Assembly: GCF_012935715.1 (NCBI RefSeq)
Contig: NZ_CP052860.1
Location: 558,001-622,000, forward strand
DNA from: Pseudomonas sp. ADAK13
GTDB taxonomy: Bacteria; Pseudomonadota; Gammaproteobacteria; Pseudomonadales; Pseudomonadaceae
DNA: 64,000 bases
Direction of reading: 5' to 3'
Below the pieces are notes generated by a model, which worked only from the letters and a program-made list of their open reading frames with translations, did not search any database and had not been told where the DNA came from. The position numbers were made by a program, and so were the translations under genes. This document shows positions 17,630 through 26,879 of the stretch, in pieces (the stretch's first letter is position 1; every line of letters starts with the position of its first letter).

Positions 17630-18976
17630 TTAGAACGTAGACTGAATTTTCAGGCCCGCGACTACCGCGTTGTCGACCTGCTTCACGCCGCCTGGGTTGG
17701 CGATGTATTGCAGGTTAGGACGCACGGTCAGCCAGTTGGTGACGTGGAAACCATAGTTCAGTTCGACGTTGTACTCAGTGTTACGCAGCGGTGCGTAGCC
17801 CGACTGATCGTAATCGGTGAAACCGCCAGCGGCATTGAGCAACTCGGCGTTTTTCTTCACGTCACTGTTGGCGTGGATACGGGACACACCGATACCCACG
17901 TCATCTTTGGTACGTGCGTCGAATGGGCCCTTGTACACAAGCATCAGCGACTGGTAGTTGTCGACCAGGTTGGTGTCTTTGTCGTGGAAGGTGACGTTGG
18001 CCGCGATGTTCAAGCCGCGGGAAGCGTCGCCATTGTGGGTGGTGAGTTGCTGTTGCAGAACGCCCCAGTAACCGCTTTTGCTGCTGCGAACACGGAAAGC
18101 TGCGCCCGTGGTGCCAGCATCGTTGCCGTTGACGTCTTCACGTACGTCGGTGGCATCGGCGGTGCTCTTGTAGTAACCCACACGGTATTCGCCCGGCAGG
18201 CCGTTGACCTTAGGCGACCAGACCAATTCCACCGGCAATACGGTGCCCTTGGTGCCGCTGCCGCTGAGTTTGAAGCCGTTGCCGTGCTCCAACTGCGACG
18301 GGTTCTGGTTGTACGCACCGATTTGCGCATACAGCTCAGGCGTGATGTTGTACTTCACGCGGATAGCCGCCTGGCTGACTGGCCAGTTGTACCAGGTGTT
18401 TACATAGTTACCGACCTGGGAGCCGCAGAACGACAGGTTCTGGAAGTCGCACGGGAAGGTGTTGAAGTCTTCGCCTTCACCGAAGTAACCGAGTTTCACG
18501 TCCAGCTTGTTGTCGAACATCTGGTGCTGAATCCAGAACTGCGTCAGACGCACCATGTGGCCACGGCCGTCGACTTCTTGAGACGAACTCAAGGTGCCGG
18601 CACGCGGGTCACCGATACGGTCGTTGGAGATGTTCGCACCATTACGATTGGTCAACTGGATCTTGGCCTGGGTGTTGCTCCAGCCCCACAGCTTGTCCAG
18701 GTCCAGTGCTACGCCCAGACCGAACTGGTCAGCGTAACGGGCAGTTTTGTCGTTGTTGTAGCCACCGCTGAGGTTGCCACCGACTTCACCTACGTAATCC
18801 GCCTTGATGTCGATACCTTGCTCGATCAGCTTGGTACGCTCACCGCCCCAATCGCCGGTCATCCACTTGGAATCGGAGCTGAATGCATCGGCCGCCATCG
18901 CATTGGCGGACAATACCAGGGCTGCTGCTGCTGACAGTTGGCAGATCAGCCGGGTGTTGTTGTGTTGCTTTTTCAT
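17630..18976 (-). CDS. oprB: Carbohydrate-selective porin OprB
   Basis: 448 aa outer-membrane beta-barrel porin for glucose and related sugars. A signal peptide is evident (MKKQHNNTRLICQLSAAAALVLSANAMAA). The mature protein has OprB features: FSSDSKWMTGDWGGERTKL near the N-terminus, alternating amphipathic strands, and a C-terminal Phe (VAGLKIQSTF) as needed for barrel assembly. It lies downstream of gtsABCD with a 99 bp gap that holds a hairpin, so it may be partly cotranscribed with the ABC transporter. Confidence 0.93.
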   Translation of the reverse strand: MKKQHNNTRLICQLSAAAALVLSANAMAADAFSSDSKWMTGDWGGERTKLIEQGIDIKADYVGEVGGNLSGGYNNDKTARYADQFGLGVALDLDKLWGWSNTQAKIQLTNRNGANISNDRIGDPRAGTLSSSQEVDGRGHMVRLTQFWIQHQMFDNKLDVKLGYFGEGEDFNTFPCDFQNLSFCGSQVGNYVNTWYNWPVSQAAIRVKYNITPELYAQIGAYNQNPSQLEHGNGFKLSGSGTKGTVLPVELVWSPKVNGLPGEYRVGYYKSTADATDVREDVNGNDAGTTGAAFRVRSSKSGYWGVLQQQLTTHNGDASRGLNIAANVTFHDKDTNLVDNYQSLMLVYKGPFDARTKDDVGIGVSRIHANSDVKKNAELLNAAGGFTDYDQSGYAPLRNTEYNVELNYGFHVTNWLTVRPNLQYIANPGGVKQVDNAVVAGLKIQSTF

Positions 18977-19051
18977 CCCTACATCCTCGTCTTTATTGTT
19001 ATTAACTGTTTTTATCTAACGCGGTTTACTTCTTTGTCCCTGGTTCCCCGA

Positions 19052-19071
19052 CAGGAGCGTGCCCGCTCCTG
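19052..19071. other. Hairpin between gtsD and oprB
   Basis: CAGGAGCG-TGCC-CGCTCCTG, 4 bp beyond the gtsD stop and without a T-run. It is more likely an mRNA stability or attenuation structure than a strong terminator. Confidence 0.55.
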
Positions 19072-19075
19072 CCAT

Positions 19076-20236
19076 TCAACGTCCCTTGAATTGAGCGACG
19101 TTGTCACTGCGCTCCTGTGCAGGCAACGAAGCGGCAGTGCCCAGACGCTCACCGGTCTTGGCGTCGAACAGCAACACCTTGGCCGGATCGAACTGCAGGG
19201 TCAGGGTCTCGCCCACCTGCGGCGCCACATCGGGCGCCAGGCGGCAGCAGACCTTGGTGTCATTGATTTGCACGAACACCAGGGTGTCCGGGCCAGTCGG
19301 TTCGGTGACTTGCACCTCGGCCCGAATGGTCGGTGCGCCGGTGGCTTCGGCTGCGGCCAGCACGATCTGCTCCGGGCGCAGGCCCAGGATCACTTCGCGG
19401 TCTTCAAGGCCTGCATCGTTCATGCTCAGCGGCAATTCACACCGAGCCTGGCCGCTGTCCAGCAACGCCACCAGGCGGCCGTCCTTGCGTTGCAGGCGCA
19501 GTGGAATGAAGTTCATCGGCGGCGAACCGATAAAGCTCGCCACGAACAGGTTGGCCGGGTCGTTGTAGATCTCTTTCGGCGTGCCGAACTGCTGGATGAT
19601 GCCGTCCTTCATCACCGCTACTTTGTCGCCCAGGGTCATCGCTTCGATCTGATCGTGGGTGACGTAGACGGTGGTGGTTTTCAGACGCTGGTGCATCAGT
19701 TTCATTTCGGTACGCATCTCGACCCGCAGCTTGGCGTCGAGGTTGGACAGCGGTTCGTCGAACAGGTAGATCTTCGGACGACGCGCCAGTGCACGGCCCA
19801 TGGCCACGCGCTGTTGCTGGCCGCCCGAGAGTTGGCCCGGCTTGCGATTGAGCAGGTGCTCGATCTGCAGCAGCTTGGCGACGCGCGCCACTTCTTCGTC
19901 GATCGCCGCCTGGGGCATCTTGCGAATCTTCAGGCCGAACTCGATGTTCTCGCGCACGCTCATGGTCGGGTACAGCGCGTAGGACTGGAACACCATGGCG
20001 ATGTCGCGATCCTTGGGACTCATGCCGCTCACGTCCTGATCGCCGATCATGATCGCGCCGCCGGTGATGTTTTCCAGGCCGGCAATGCAGTTCATCAAGG
20101 TCGACTTGCCGCAACCCGAAGGCCCGACCAGGATCAGGAACTCACCTTCCTTGATCGACAGTTCGATGTTCTTCAGGGTGTCCGGCAGGCCGGTACCGTA
20201 GGTCTTGTTTACGTTACGAAGTTCAAGCGTTGCCAT
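19076..20236 (-). CDS. gtsD: Sugar ABC transporter ATP-binding protein
   Basis: 386 aa of the MalK/UgpC group. Walker [10 protein letters not shown] (38-46), signature LSGGQQQR (136-143), Walker B KIYLFDEP (155-162), H-loop TVYVTHD, and a C-terminal OB-like regulatory domain (about 235-370). It powers uptake of glucose (and perhaps mannose) by GtsBC. Begins 2 bp after the gtsC stop. Confidence 0.93.
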   Translation of the reverse strand: MATLELRNVNKTYGTGLPDTLKNIELSIKEGEFLILVGPSGCGKSTLMNCIAGLENITGGAIMIGDQDVSGMSPKDRDIAMVFQSYALYPTMSVRENIEFGLKIRKMPQAAIDEEVARVAKLLQIEHLLNRKPGQLSGGQQQRVAMGRALARRPKIYLFDEPLSNLDAKLRVEMRTEMKLMHQRLKTTTVYVTHDQIEAMTLGDKVAVMKDGIIQQFGTPKEIYNDPANLFVASFIGSPPMNFIPLRLQRKDGRLVALLDSGQARCELPLSMNDAGLEDREVILGLRPEQIVLAAAEATGAPTIRAEVQVTEPTGPDTLVFVQINDTKVCCRLAPDVAPQVGETLTLQFDPAKVLLFDAKTGERLGTAASLPAQERSDNVAQFKGR

Positions 20237-20238
20237 GA

Positions 20239-21084
20239 TTACCCCTTGACCGCGCCGGCCGTCAGGCCGCGCACGAAATACTTGCCTGCGACCACATAGA
20301 CCAGCAGGGTCGGCAGCCCGGCGATCATCGCCGCCGCCATATCAACGTTATATTCCTTGACCCCGGTACTGGTGTTGACCAGGTTGTTCAGCGCCACTGT
20401 GATGGGCTGCGAATCACCGCTGGAGAACACCACGCCGAACAGGAAGTCGTTCCAGATCTGCGTGAACTGCCAGATCAGGCACACCATGATGATCGGTGTC
20501 GACATCGGCAGGATGATCAGGCGGAAGATCGTGAAGAACCCCGCGCCATCCAGGCGTGCCGCCTTCACCAGTGCATCGGGAATGCTGACGTAGTAGTTAC
20601 GGAAGAACAGTGTAGTAAACGCCAGTCCGTAGACGATGTGCACGAACACCAGGCCCGTGGTGGTACTGGCGAGGCCCATCTTGCCGAGGGTGAACGAGGC
20701 TGGCAGCAGCACGGTCTGGAACGGCAGGAAGCAGCCGAACAGCAGCAGGCCGAAGAACAACTGCGAGCCGCGAAAACGCCACATCGACAGCACGTAGCCG
20801 TTCAATGCACCGATGGCGGTGGAGATCAGCACGGCCGGAACGGTGATCTTGATCGAGTTCCAGAAGTAACCGTCAACCGTGGCCCAGGCTTTCACCCAGC
20901 CAATGCCGGTGACAACGGAAGGCCAGCTCAGCAGGTTGCCGGTGCTGATGTCTTCCGGGGTCTTGAAGCTGGTCAGCAACATGACCACCAACGGCACCAG
21001 GTACAACAGGACAGCGAGGATCAGCACCGCGTAGATCGCGATGCGGCTCAGGCTGATGGCAGGTTTGCCGACAAGACTAGTCAT
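20239..21084 (-). CDS. gtsC: Sugar ABC transporter permease (MalG type)
   Basis: 281 aa with six predicted membrane segments and the EAA loop characteristic of sugar permeases (YVSIPDALVKAARLDGAGFFTIFRLIILP). It overlaps the end of gtsB by 8 bp, so translation is coupled. Confidence 0.92.
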   Translation of the reverse strand: MTSLVGKPAISLSRIAIYAVLILAVLLYLVPLVVMLLTSFKTPEDISTGNLLSWPSVVTGIGWVKAWATVDGYFWNSIKITVPAVLISTAIGALNGYVLSMWRFRGSQLFFGLLLFGCFLPFQTVLLPASFTLGKMGLASTTTGLVFVHIVYGLAFTTLFFRNYYVSIPDALVKAARLDGAGFFTIFRLIILPMSTPIIMVCLIWQFTQIWNDFLFGVVFSSGDSQPITVALNNLVNTSTGVKEYNVDMAAAMIAGLPTLLVYVVAGKYFVRGLTAGAVKG

Positions 21085-21985
21085 TGCGCTTGGTCCTTAG
21101 CTCGGAGTACAGGTAAGGCACGATGATTGCGAGAATCGCACCGAGCATCAGAATCGCACTGGCCGAGCCCATGCCCATCTGGCCGCGGCTGAAGGTGAAG
21201 GAGTACATGAACATCGCCGGCAGGTCGGAGGAGTAACCCGGACCACCCGCGGTCATGGCCGCCACCAGGTCGAAACTCTTGATCGCGATGTGCGCCAGAA
21301 TCATCACCGCACTGAAGAACACCGGACGCAGGCTTGGCAGCACCACTTTCCAGTAGATGCGCGGCATGCTCGCGCCGTCGATCTGCGCAGCACGGATGAT
21401 CGATTGATCAACACCGCGCAGGCCGGCGAGGAACATCGCCATGATGAAGCCCGAGGCTTGCCACACAGCGGCGATCACCAGGCAATACACCACACGGTCC
21501 GGGTCGATCAGCCAGTCCAGGCGAAAGCCTTCCCAGCCCCAGTCCCGCAGCAGTTTGTCCAGGCCCATGCCCGGGTTGAGCAGCCATTTCCAGGCGGTAC
21601 CGGTAACGATCATCGAGAGCGCCATCGGGTACAGGTAAATGGTGCGGATAAAACCTTCGCGACGGATTTTCTGGTCGAGGAAAATCGCCAGCGTCACGCC
21701 GATCACCAACGTGATGCCGATGAACATGCCACCGAACACCGCGAGGTTCTTGCTCGCGACCCACCAGCGGTCGTTGTCGAACAAGCGCGCGTATTGAGCC
21801 AGGCCCACGAACTTGTAGGTCGGCAGGAAAGTCGAGTTAGTGAACGACAGCACAAACGTCCACAGGATGTAGCCATAGAAGCCCACCAGAACGATGAACA
21901 TGCTCGGCGCCAGCACCAGTTTGGGTAGCCAGCGCTGCAGTGCATCGAACGGCGAGGCTTTGCTGAACACAGCAACAGAACTCAT
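21077..21985 (-). CDS. gtsB: Sugar ABC transporter permease (MalF type)
   Basis: 302 aa with six membrane segments and the EAA loop GLRGVDQSIIRAAQIDGASMPRIYWKVVLPSL. It pairs with GtsC to form the inner-membrane channel. The 88 bp gap to gtsA carries a strong hairpin (22026-22056). Confidence 0.92.
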   Translation of the reverse strand: MSSVAVFSKASPFDALQRWLPKLVLAPSMFIVLVGFYGYILWTFVLSFTNSTFLPTYKFVGLAQYARLFDNDRWWVASKNLAVFGGMFIGITLVIGVTLAIFLDQKIRREGFIRTIYLYPMALSMIVTGTAWKWLLNPGMGLDKLLRDWGWEGFRLDWLIDPDRVVYCLVIAAVWQASGFIMAMFLAGLRGVDQSIIRAAQIDGASMPRIYWKVVLPSLRPVFFSAVMILAHIAIKSFDLVAAMTAGGPGYSSDLPAMFMYSFTFSRGQMGMGSASAILMLGAILAIIVPYLYSELRTKRND

Positions 21986-22025
21986 GGGAAAATCCAGTAC
22001 AGGGAAAAAGGACTACAGGAACATG

Positions 22026-22056
22026 CCTTGCGGGGGTTAGGGGTCCCCCCGCAAGG
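22026..22056. other. Strong hairpin between gtsA and gtsB
   Basis: CCTTGCGGGGG and CCCCCCGCAAGG form an 11 bp stem with a short loop and no T-run. Such structures after binding-protein genes commonly protect the upstream message so that the periplasmic protein is made in excess over the permease. Confidence 0.7.
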
Positions 22057-22073
22057 CCATTCAGTACTAACCG

Positions 22074-23360
22074 TTACTTGGCCGACTTGACCGCGCTGTA
22101 CAGTTGCTTCGCGGTGGCTGCCGGATCAGCGGCCGGGTTGTTGATGTAGTTGGTGACTACGTCAAAGAACGCGCCTTGTACGGCCAGCGTGGTCGCCATG
22201 TTGTGCGCCATGCTTGGCTGCAGGCCGCCGGTCTGGGCGTCTGCCAGGAAGTCCTTGGCGGCAGTCTGGGCGCAGGAGTCAAAGCCGTATTTGCCCATGT
22301 CTTTCAACATGTCGATACGAACCGGGATCGAGCCCTTGTTGATGCTGAAGACTTTCTGGAAGTTTTCGCTCAACACGACTTTGGCGATGTCCTGCTGACC
22401 GGCAGCAGTGCCTTTGTCTTTCTGCTTGAACACCGCGAGGGAGTCGATGTTGTAGGTGAACGCCTTGTCGGTGCCCGGGAAGGCTACGCACTCGTAGTCT
22501 TTGCCGGCGACTTTCTTGGCGGCGGTCCATTCACTCTTGGCCCAGTCACCCATGATCTGCATGCCGGCCTTGCCGTTGATGACTTTGGCGGCTTCGAGGT
22601 TCCAGTCCTGGCCCTTGCCGTCGACGTCCATGTAGGTCGCGACTTTCTTCAGCTCGGTCAGGGACTTGATCATTTCAGGGCCGGTCAGGGCTTTTTCGTC
22701 CAGGTCGACCAGGGCTTTCTTGTAACCGTCAGCCCCCATTACCGAGAGCACGACTGCTTCGAAAACGGTGCTGTCCTGCCAAGGCTGGCCACCGTGGGCG
22801 AGCGGAATGAAACCGGCTTTCTTCAGCTTGTCGCCAGCGGCGTAGAACTCTTCGAGGGTGGTAGGCGGTTTTTCGATACCGGCTTTCTTGAAGACTTCCG
22901 GGTTGATCCACAGCCAGTTGACGCGGTGAATGTTCACCGGCACGGCCACGTAATCACCTTCGTACTTCACGGTATCGGAGACTTTCTTGTCCAGCAGGGA
23001 GTCCCACTTTTCTTCTTTGGCGGGAACCTTCAGGACGTCGGTGTCGAGCAGCCCGGTGGACGCCCATTCCTGGATGTCGGGGCCTTTGATCTGGGCCATG
23101 CCTGGCGGGTTGCCAGCAACGGCGCGGCTTTTCAGTACGGTCATGGCAGTGGAACCGCCACCGCCGGCGACGGCACCGTCTTTCCAGGTGAAACCGTCTT
23201 TTTCAACTTGGGCCTTCAGGACATCTACTGCCGCTTTCTCGCCACCCGAGGTCCACCAATGCACAACTTCAACCGTCCCTTTCGAGTCGGCGGCAAAAGC
23301 ACTGAGGGGAAACAACGAGGCAACGGAAATAGCTACGGCGAGGCGACTGATCGCTTTCAT
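22074..23360 (-). CDS. gtsA: Sugar ABC transporter substrate-binding protein
   Basis: 428 aa. Signal peptide [24 protein letters not shown], then a type 1 extracellular solute-binding domain ([53 protein letters not shown]). It captures glucose in the periplasm for GtsBCD. The start at 23360 has AAGG eight bases upstream and a proper signal peptide; a 73-codon upstream extension runs through the promoter and is not used. First gene of gtsABCD. Confidence 0.94.
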   Translation of the reverse strand: MKAISRLAVAISVASLFPLSAFAADSKGTVEVVHWWTSGGEKAAVDVLKAQVEKDGFTWKDGAVAGGGGSTAMTVLKSRAVAGNPPGMAQIKGPDIQEWASTGLLDTDVLKVPAKEEKWDSLLDKKVSDTVKYEGDYVAVPVNIHRVNWLWINPEVFKKAGIEKPPTTLEEFYAAGDKLKKAGFIPLAHGGQPWQDSTVFEAVVLSVMGADGYKKALVDLDEKALTGPEMIKSLTELKKVATYMDVDGKGQDWNLEAAKVINGKAGMQIMGDWAKSEWTAAKKVAGKDYECVAFPGTDKAFTYNIDSLAVFKQKDKGTAAGQQDIAKVVLSENFQKVFSINKGSIPVRIDMLKDMGKYGFDSCAQTAAKDFLADAQTGGLQPSMAHNMATTLAVQGAFFDVVTNYINNPAADPAATAKQLYSAVKSAK

Positions 23361-23415
23361 CTGAGTACCTTTTTTCTTGTTGTTATGCATGCAAGTCGGT
23401 GCTTGCGCTGCAAAC

Positions 23416-23484
23416 GAGTTTAAACAGGGATTTTTCAGGTGCAGGTAACAAAGGGACGCCAAAATGTCACCACTTGGTGACATA
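23416..23484 (-). promoter_or_regulatory. gtsA control region: palindrome plus two boxes
   Basis: Palindrome AATGTCACC-N4-GGTGACAT (23463-23484, overlapping the stop of the upstream epimerase gene). On the minus strand it is followed after 13 bp by GTTACCTGC and after 12 more by CCTGTTTAAACTC, ending 55 bp before the gtsA start. The same three parts at the same spacing stand before the AGE epimerase gene (24760-24828). Confidence 0.7.
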
Positions 23485-24726
23485 ACGCCCGGCGGCCACG
23501 GCACTGGCCATACTCGGTGACAAGGGTAGACCCGGCAGCAATACAGACTGCCAGGCGTGGTAGAGGTCCGGCTTGCCACCCCAGATCTTGGCGCTGGGCT
23601 GGTTTTTCGGGCTCAGTTCGTGGTGCCAGCTGCCGTGGGTTCGGTCGATGAAATGACTTTCACAGAACTTCCAGAAGCGCCGGTACCAGGTCTCGTAGTG
23701 CAGCTCTCCCGTGCGTTTGAGCAACGCCTGGGCAGCGGCGCTGGCTTCGCAATGGGTCCAGTGCAGGCGCTCGCGCACCACTGGGCGCTGGCTCCAGTCG
23801 AGGGTATAGACAATGCCGGGGGCACCGTCGACCGCCCAGGCATATTCGCAGGCGCTGGCGAACAGGCCCTTGGCGTCGGTCAACAACCAATCGGGGGTGA
23901 CGAGCCCGGCGTCCAGGCGCGCAGCCTCAAGGTGCAACACCAACCGCGCCCATTCAAAGCCGTGGCCGGGGGTGATGCCGTAGGGGCGAAAACCGTCGGC
24001 CGGGTTGTCTTCGTTGTAACCGCGCAGGGGTTGCCAGTGGCTGTCGAAATGTTCGATCACCATGTCCCGGTTTTCCGCCGCATGGGTATGAATAATCCGC
24101 TCGACGATGCGCAGCGCCCGGTCGAGCCAGCGGGTTTCACCGGTGACATCCGCCAGGGCCAGGAAGGCTTCGGTGGCGTGCATGTTGCTGTTGGCGCCGC
24201 GATAGGCTTCGACACCGCTCCAGTCCTGGGCAAAGGACTCGAGCATCGCGCCCTCCTCTTCGCTCCAGAAGTACTGGTCGATGATGTGGGTCGCGTCGTT
24301 GAGCAAGGTCTGGGCGCCGGGTGCGCCGGCCACTACCGCAGAGCTGGCGGCCAGGGCCACAAAGGCGTGCAGGTAGGCGGCCTTGCCGGTGTTGCCATCG
24401 CGGGCATCGGGCTTGGCAAACCAGCCGCCGTGCCGAGCGTCGCGCAGCGGGCCGCTGAGGGCCGCGACACCGTGTTCCACGAGCTCGGCATAACCGGGCA
24501 AGCCCAGGCCGTGGGCCATGGCGAAGCTGTGGGTCATGCGGGCGGTGTTCATGGTTTCGGCGACGGCATCGGGCGGCAAGACGCCGTGGTCGTCGAGGTT
24601 GCCGAAGCCTTCAGGCAGCCTGGACGCCTTGGCGAATGACAGCAGGCGCTGGCCTTCAGTGGCAAGCCAGGCGTGATGGGCAGGTGCGTTCAGCCAACTA
24701 CTGGCAGGCAGTGGTTGCGTGGTCAT
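23467..24726 (-). CDS. AGE family sugar epimerase/isomerase
   Basis: 419 aa, all-helical (alpha/alpha)6 barrel of the N-acylglucosamine 2-epimerase superfamily, which includes mannose isomerases and cellobiose epimerases. Typical segments are [58 protein letters not shown] and [12 protein letters not shown], with the expected catalytic His. No signal peptide. Its place just upstream of gtsABCD with a matching promoter suggests conversion of an imported hexose (for example mannose to fructose); the exact sugar is inferred. Confidence 0.85.
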   Translation of the reverse strand: MTTQPLPASSWLNAPAHHAWLATEGQRLLSFAKASRLPEGFGNLDDHGVLPPDAVAETMNTARMTHSFAMAHGLGLPGYAELVEHGVAALSGPLRDARHGGWFAKPDARDGNTGKAAYLHAFVALAASSAVVAGAPGAQTLLNDATHIIDQYFWSEEEGAMLESFAQDWSGVEAYRGANSNMHATEAFLALADVTGETRWLDRALRIVERIIHTHAAENRDMVIEHFDSHWQPLRGYNEDNPADGFRPYGITPGHGFEWARLVLHLEAARLDAGLVTPDWLLTDAKGLFASACEYAWAVDGAPGIVYTLDWSQRPVVRERLHWTHCEASAAAQALLKRTGELHYETWYRRFWKFCESHFIDRTHGSWHHELSPKNQPSAKIWGGKPDLYHAWQSVLLPGLPLSPSMASAVAAGRYVTKW

Positions 24727-24759
24727 GATTAGCCCTTTTTATTATGTGCGGGATGACGG

Positions 24760-24828
24760 GAGTCTAAACAAGGGCGGGGCGAGGGCAAGTAACGAAGGAG
24801 GTAGGAAATGTCACCGAATGGTGACATT
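24760..24828 (-). promoter_or_regulatory. AGE epimerase control region: palindrome plus two boxes
   Basis: Perfect palindrome AATGTCACC-GAAT-GGTGACATT (24807-24828), then on the minus strand 13 bp to GTTACTTGC (24785-24793) and 12 bp to CTTGTTTAGACTC (24760-24772), 33 bp before the start codon. It matches the gtsA region in order and spacing. Confidence 0.7.
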
Positions 24829-24841
24829 GAGTGTGCTAGGG

Positions 24842-24873
24842 CTTGTAGGAGTCATGCGCATGACTCCTACAAG
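24842..24873. repeat. Perfect 32 bp palindrome
   Basis: The arm CTTGTAGGAGTCATGC is followed at once by its exact inverse, with no loop. It lies 9 bp beyond the stop of the minus-strand coiled-coil gene and shares the TGTAGGAG edge of REP elements. It may act as an mRNA 3' end structure. Confidence 0.8.
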
Positions 24874-24882
24874 GGATCAACA

Positions 24883-25710
24883 TCATGGCTGCCCGAGTGG
24901 AGTGATCCGCGCCGGCTGGTTGATCTGCTGCTGCAGGTTCTGCACCTGGCTCTGCAAGGTGGTGACGTTGCGCGTGGTCTGGATGCGGAACACGTCGAAC
25001 TCCTTGTTGGTCGGGCCGTCGGAGGCGGCCGCGCGGCTGTCCTGTTCGCTCTTGAGGACCACAAGGTCTTGCTCCAGGCGGGCAATCGCGGCCGCAGGGT
25101 TGCCCTGTTTTTTCAGCGCGGCGACGTCGGCGGAGAGTTCCTTGAAATCCGCGTCCCGGGACTTGAGGGTTGCCACGGCATCCGTCAGCGCCTGGACCTG
25201 GCCCTGCAACTGCGCGTTGGCGCCGGCCAGTTGGGTGGTGCTGGTGGTCATTTGCTCCAGGCGTTTATCGAGGTCAGTCGCCTGGCCCGCCACACCCAAC
25301 TGCTGCTTGCCCTGCTCCAGCAACTGGGTTTCCAGCTGTTTGATCTGTAGCTTCAGGGCTTCACTGCCGTTATTCACATTGGCCTCGCTGGCCACCACCT
25401 TGCCGGAAATGTCCTGCAGGCGCCCCGCCGCTTCTTCGCTGATGCGCGCGAAGCTTTCCTGGGTCGCCACCAGTTGCTGGCCCATCAGGGAAATCTGCTG
25501 GAAGCTCCACCAGGCAAGGCCGGCAAAGGCGAACAGCAGCGCGCCGACCAATGCCCACAACGGCCCGGTACTGGCGCTCTTGACCTTGACGACCGGCGTT
25601 GGTCGGGAGCGCACGGACGTGGCTGGCGTAGGCTCAAAATCATCGTCGTCCGAGGTGTCAGCTCGCAGGCTGGGGACGTTGTCAAAGTCGTCGTTAGCAT
25701 CGTTACGCAT
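24883..25710 (-). CDS. Single-pass membrane protein with long coiled coil
   Basis: 275 aa of unknown function. An acidic N-terminus (DDFDNVPSLRADTSDDDDFE) is followed by one membrane segment (about 50-68, LWALVGALLFAFAGLAWWSF) and about 190 residues of predicted coiled coil rich in Gln, Leu and Ala, ending in a short Pro-containing tail. The topology suggests a cytosolic acidic head and a periplasmic rod. I recognise no enzyme domain. Confidence 0.75.
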   Translation of the reverse strand: MRNDANDDFDNVPSLRADTSDDDDFEPTPATSVRSRPTPVVKVKSASTGPLWALVGALLFAFAGLAWWSFQQISLMGQQLVATQESFARISEEAAGRLQDISGKVVASEANVNNGSEALKLQIKQLETQLLEQGKQQLGVAGQATDLDKRLEQMTTSTTQLAGANAQLQGQVQALTDAVATLKSRDADFKELSADVAALKKQGNPAAAIARLEQDLVVLKSEQDSRAAASDGPTNKEFDVFRIQTTRNVTTLQSQVQNLQQQINQPARITPLGQP

Positions 25711-25828
25711 GAATCAACCTTAAATCCTTTGAGGTGGCATATGGATAGCCAAGCGCCGGAGTATAAACCCCTGGCCTGCCGCACTGATCGACCCCGGGTC
25801 GCAAATTCGGTTCCCGGTGTGTTGCCGG

Positions 25829-26827
25829 TTATTTAAGCCCCACGTCCTGGGCTTTCCACCAACTGCAAAACTCGTCGAGGGCCGCCCACAGGCTGACCTT
25901 GGGCTGGTAGTCGAGATAATGCCGTGCGCGGGTGATGTCGAGGGTGAAATCTTTGTTCATGACCTGCATGCCCAGCCGTGACAAAGCAGGTTCCGGGCGC
26001 CCTGGCCACATCGCGCAAAACGCCTCATTGAGCGCCGCAACACTGTAGGACAAGCCGTAGGACCGGTAACGGGTGACCTGAGGCATGTCCATTTGGCGCA
26101 TCACGTAGTTCACCACATCCCACACCGGCACCGGGGTACCGTTGCTGATGTTGTAGGCCTTGCCCAACGCCGAGCCCGTCGCGAGCAAACCGCTGAGCAG
26201 GGCTTCATTGAGGTTGTGCACGCTGGTGAAATCGACCTTGTTCAGGCCATCGCCAACAATTGCCAGGCGGTTTTTGCGCTGCATTTTCAACAGGCGCGGG
26301 AAGATGCTCATGTCACCGGCGCCCGTGACAAACCGCGGGCGCAGGGCCAGTACTTCGAGGCCGAACTCCTGGGCGCCGAACACCTTTTGCTCCGCCAGGT
26401 ATTTGGTGGCCGCATAGGGATGCTTGAAGCGCTTGGGCACCTGTTCTTCAGTCAGCCCCAGATGATCGCGGCCATCGAAGTAGATCGACGGCGACGACAG
26501 GTGTACCAGACGCCCGACCCGTTGTTTCAGGCAGGCCTCCACCACGTTTTCGGTGACGAGCACATTGCCCTGGTGGAAATCCTGGTAACGCCCCCACAAC
26601 CCCACGGCCCCGGCGCAGTGCACCACGGCTTCGACGTCGCGACACAACTCGCGCACCAGGTCCGGATCATTCAAATCACCCTGGATAAACTCGGCGCCGC
26701 GCCGTACCAAGTGTTCCACACCCTCGGCCCGCCGCCCGTTGACCCGCACGTCCAGGCCCTGCTCCAGGGCGAAACGCGCAAAACGCCCGCCAATGAAGCC
26801 GCTTGCGCCGGTGACCAGAATTTTCAT
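25829..26827 (-). CDS. NAD-dependent epimerase/dehydratase, extended SDR (3-beta-HSD-like)
   Basis: 332 aa. N-terminal Rossmann motif TGASGFIGGRFA (7-18), substrate-side Ser-Ser (HLSSPSIYFDG) and the catalytic YAATK. The sequence resembles 3-beta-hydroxysteroid dehydrogenase/isomerase-like and OleD-like proteins more than sugar-nucleotide epimerases. Substrate unknown. Single gene, downstream of and in the same direction as argP (53 bp apart). Confidence 0.82.
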   Translation of the reverse strand: MKILVTGASGFIGGRFARFALEQGLDVRVNGRRAEGVEHLVRRGAEFIQGDLNDPDLVRELCRDVEAVVHCAGAVGLWGRYQDFHQGNVLVTENVVEACLKQRVGRLVHLSSPSIYFDGRDHLGLTEEQVPKRFKHPYAATKYLAEQKVFGAQEFGLEVLALRPRFVTGAGDMSIFPRLLKMQRKNRLAIVGDGLNKVDFTSVHNLNEALLSGLLATGSALGKAYNISNGTPVPVWDVVNYVMRQMDMPQVTRYRSYGLSYSVAALNEAFCAMWPGRPEPALSRLGMQVMNKDFTLDITRARHYLDYQPKVSLWAALDEFCSWWKAQDVGLK

Positions 26828-26879
26828 GACTTACTCCGCATTCTTTCGTTTTTCATCGCTGTTGCCTTGACGCTGGCCA

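Noticed and set aside
22104..23423. 439-codon open frame opposite gtsA
   Set aside because: A shadow of gtsA; no SD or domain.
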